Shown here piece after piece: positions 41,450 through 43,326 of a stretch of DNA of 43,326 bases. This stretch comes from Lachnospiraceae bacterium. GTDB lineage: Bacteria > Bacillota > Clostridia > Lachnospirales > Lachnospiraceae. The first letter of the stretch is position 1. Each line of letters opens with the position of its first letter. The DNA lies in assembly GCA_900771995.1 (NCBI GenBank), contig CAAGQC010000063.1, forward strand, positions 1 to 43,326, written 5' to 3'. Position numbers and translations under genes: made by a program. The notes beneath the pieces are model-generated. The model saw nothing but the letters and a program-made list of their open reading frames with translations, ran no database searches and was not told where the DNA came from.

Positions 41450-41865
41450 AATAAGCCCCGGGGAAGCCGAGGAGCCGGGGCGTGGAAGCAAGAAAAGAAA
41501 GAATAAGCCCCGGGGAAGCTGAGGAGCCGGGGCGCGGAAGAAGGAAAAGCAAGAATAAGCCCCAGGAAAATCGAATAGCCGGGGCGCGGAAGCAAGAAAA
41601 GAGAAAATAAGCCCTAGGAAAACTGAATAGCCGGGGCGTAGAAGCAAGAAAAGAAAGAATAAGCCCCGGGAAAATCGAAGAGCCGGGGCGCGGAAGCAAG
41701 AAAAGAGAAAATAAGCCCTAGGAAAACTGAATAGCCGGGGCGTAGAAGCGAGAAAAGAAAGAATAGGCCCCGGGAAAATCGAATAGCCGGGGCACGGAAG
41801 CAAGAAAAATAAGAATACGCCCCAAGAAGGTCTAAGAGCGGGGCACAGAAGGAGGAAGTTTGAAA
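41450..41865 (+). repeat. Array of eight 52-bp units, each with a GC hairpin
   Basis: Units start at 41450, 41502, 41554, 41606, 41658, 41710, 41762 and 41814, each exactly 52 bp with no indels; a partial degenerate copy precedes (about 41424-41449). Each has AATAAGCCCC, a variable loop, a GGGGC arm, and a purine-rich linker (GGAAGCAAGAAAAGA-like). The stem GCCCC/GGGGC is kept in all; units 1 and 2 extend it to GCCCCGG/CCGGGGC. Units 4 and 6 carry GCCCT, which can pair as T-G only in the plus-strand RNA. Units 3-4 and 5-6 are close to a duplicated 104-bp dimer. No gene is supported from 41405 to 41956; 41866-41956 holds only IS-end or spacer sequence. Confidence 0.95.
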
Positions 41866-41956
41866 CAGAGAGGTAGCGGGTAGACAAAAGTAAATTGCAT
41901 AGCAAACAAGCCATCTGTTGGTGGCTCTAAAAACAAAATATTGACACAACACCTAA

Positions 41957-43219
41957 TCAGGGAGTTGTTGGAACAGCATCATCTGTGATGGTGTAACCTC
42001 GAAGCTTTAACAGATTAAGTGCCTGTGAAGTAGTCAGAATCTTTGATTCATTCACAGGACGTGATTCAAGAAAACCTTCTGGAGTATACGGTTTTAAATC
42101 CGATAGTATGTGCCAGATAGCGGTCAGGATCATACGACAGATTGCAATGATGGCTTTCTTGTGACCACGGCGTGCTTTTATGCGACGATAACGGTCTGTA
42201 AATTCAGGATGTTTCTTGGATTTGATTAAAGCATTTGCAACTTGTACCAGAACTGGTTTAAAATAGGAACCAGCACGGGAAATCCTAGTGGATTTGATTT
42301 TTTGATTGCTTTGGTCGTTGCGAGGACAACATCCAGCCCATGAGACGAGGTTTTTGGCTGTGGGGAATACAGACATATCGCCTCCAACTTCAGAGAGCAC
42401 CTGAATTGCAGTTAATGGGTTCTTATCGAATCCTGGTACGGTTCGAATAAGGGTAAGAGCAGCTTCGTATTTATCACTGAGACGAAAGATTTCCCGTTCT
42501 ATTTCATTTCTGTGATTTTCCAATTCATCGATGTGATTAAGGCATTGACGAAGTTTGACTGCCTGTTCGGGTGAAATAGCACCATCAACGGCAGCCTGGA
42601 TTTCTTCAATCGGTGTCTTACAGTGAGCATCAACAAATGGTGTTACATCAAAAGTTTCCCCAGGGTGTTGCAAGATGTGTTCCGTAATGGAACGTGAAGA
42701 TTTCCCGAAGATATCTGTAAATACGTCATCAAGTTTAAGGTTTGATACGGTAAGGCAGTTATGGGCACGATTCTTTTCGCCGGTAATCATACAGGTGAGT
42801 TTGAAACGGTATCTTACCAAATCTCTTAACTGACGGATATCTGCAGGTGGAATAAAGGAAGGCTTGACCATGCCGCACATATATAAGTCACAAATCCATT
42901 TGGCGTCTTTGCGGTCAGTCTTGTTTCCCTTCTGTGGTTTTGTGTATTTAGGGTGAGAAAGAGTAACCCCAAGGTTATGTTTCTCCAAGATATTGAAAAC
43001 CGGAATCCAGTATTTGCCGGTAGATTCCATACAAATATCGGTACAGTTATATTTAGCAAGCCAGTCACACAGCTCATTCAAACCTTTTGTGAAGGAAGAA
43101 AAGCGAGCCTGCTTATATTCAGTACGATTATTGGAATCAGTAATGCCGATACAGGCAAAGATCCAGGTTTTGTGAATATCAAGACCACAACAGTTTTTAC
43201 GAAGAATTTTGAACGACAA
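41957..43219 (-). CDS. IS110-family transposase (DEDD plus Transposase_20)
   Basis: A 420-aa transposase. The N-terminal RuvC-like DEDD domain has Asp14 in GLDIHKTW, Glu in MESTGKYW and two Asp in KTDRKDAKW. The C-terminal Transposase_20 domain has PGFDKNPLTAIQVLSEVGG, FVSWAGC-like LVSWAGCCPRND and the serine of STRISRAGSYFK. Start: TTG at 43219, with AGGAGG 8 nt upstream; the next upstream ATG gives extra residues with no site. IS110-group enzymes use a bridge RNA from the element's non-coding end. The frame is intact. Confidence 0.93.
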   Translation of the reverse strand: MSFKILRKNCCGLDIHKTWIFACIGITDSNNRTEYKQARFSSFTKGLNELCDWLAKYNCTDICMESTGKYWIPVFNILEKHNLGVTLSHPKYTKPQKGNKTDRKDAKWICDLYMCGMVKPSFIPPADIRQLRDLVRYRFKLTCMITGEKNRAHNCLTVSNLKLDDVFTDIFGKSSRSITEHILQHPGETFDVTPFVDAHCKTPIEEIQAAVDGAISPEQAVKLRQCLNHIDELENHRNEIEREIFRLSDKYEAALTLIRTVPGFDKNPLTAIQVLSEVGGDMSVFPTAKNLVSWAGCCPRNDQSNQKIKSTRISRAGSYFKPVLVQVANALIKSKKHPEFTDRYRRIKARRGHKKAIIAICRMILTAIWHILSDLKPYTPEGFLESRPVNESKILTTSQALNLLKLRGYTITDDAVPTTP

Positions 43220-43326
43220 TAAAATAACCTCCTGCACTTTATAATTATAAGCTGACAGTGACTGGTCATCCGGCAAAATCGAGTCGACTTTGGAAGAGAT
43301 AAGTTTACGGGCTACGTTATGCGCCA
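43220..43326 (-). promoter_or_regulatory. IS110 upstream non-coding end (promoter, possible part of bridge-RNA region)
   Basis: On the minus strand a TATAAT (43244-43249) lies about 25 bp before the TTG start; a TTGCCG upstream is 21 bp away, too far for a strong native promoter. In IS110-group elements this end encodes the bridge RNA; only part is in the window and no fold can be confirmed. Confidence 0.35.

Larger units (their letters stand above)
41957..43326 (-). mobile_element. IS110-type insertion sequence, left end cut by the window
   Basis: The transposase plus at least 107 bp of non-coding sequence upstream of its start (43220-43326) belong to one element. True ends are not visible: IS110 elements lack terminal inverted repeats and make little or no target duplication, so the right boundary (between 41866 and 41956) cannot be set and the left end is outside. 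Confidence 0.8.

Noticed and set aside
41405..41865. CRISPR array
   Set aside because: The whole 52-bp unit is repeated with scattered changes; there are no unique spacers of constant length between identical repeats, and no cas gene is near.
41325..41952. Several long minus-strand ORFs rich in Phe/Leu/Pro/Ser over the array
   Set aside because: They arise because the 52-bp units lack stop codons on that strand; the frame rotates at each unit, no ribosome site is seen and the peptide is only the repeat read in three frames.

Overview
The window looks like a chromosomal segment of an anaerobic, gut-type Firmicute, most likely Lachnospiraceae (Clostridia). The reasons are moderate GC, strong AGGAGG-type ribosome sites, groESL under a CIRCE operator, an RsiV-type anti-sigma factor, a ComEA/ComEC pair, and many lipoproteins with Cys lipoboxes. 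No species can be assigned from sequence alone.

Layout. 1-1500: tRNA-Trp (minus), a candidate small RNA upstream of it, and a divergent formate/nitrite-type channel. 1700-3860: groES-groL with promoter, CIRCE and terminator. 3880-4450: a small conserved-looking protein, then two abutting gene remnants (a response-regulator N-terminus joined to the tail of a surface protein). 4540-6345: a GH43 beta-xylosidase-type enzyme and a second candidate small RNA. 6350-8033: an ECF sigma factor with its own ECF-type promoter and an RsiV-like anti-sigma factor. 8106-13419: little-known genes (a double-HTH regulator, a zinc-ribbon protein converging on it, two lipoproteins). 13483-22600: a cell-wall amidase, then the phosphate block pstS-pstC-pstA-pstB-phoU, a Na/Pi cotransporter with a PhoU tail, and a PhoPR-like two-component pair. 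Phased 11-bp Pho boxes precede both pstS and the Na/Pi gene. 22599-32230: arginine biosynthesis on both strands (argG minus; argC-GNAT-argJ-argB-argD plus) around rqcH, with ARG boxes before argG and argC. 32246-34207: an orphan solute-binding protein and a small DMT-type membrane protein. 34390-41404: comEA, a WalRK/PhoPR-like two-component pair, a GerMN lipoprotein and comEC. 41405-43326: a hairpin tandem-repeat array and an IS110-family element running to the window edge.

How the parts work together. The phosphate genes form a complete sense-import-feedback module: the Pst ABC importer, two PhoU domains, a low-affinity Na-coupled system, and a kinase/regulator that probably acts on the Pho boxes. 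The arginine genes make acetylated intermediates through ArgC/J/B/D, and ArgG acts later; argF and argH are not here. The sigma/anti-sigma pair is a likely lysozyme or envelope-stress switch.

The most unusual region is comEC and its 3' flank. comEC carries two in-frame tandem-repeat insertions (three 54-bp units in the membrane part, and a Gln-rich 9-bp-period tract in the metallo-beta-lactamase part). It is followed 45 bp later by about eight exact-length 52-bp units, each able to form a GC hairpin, and then by an IS110-type transposase. Other points worth checking are two candidate small RNAs with promoter and terminator, a terminator hairpin whose 3' arm supplies the amidase ribosome-binding site, and a nested palindromic element between phoU and the Na/Pi gene.
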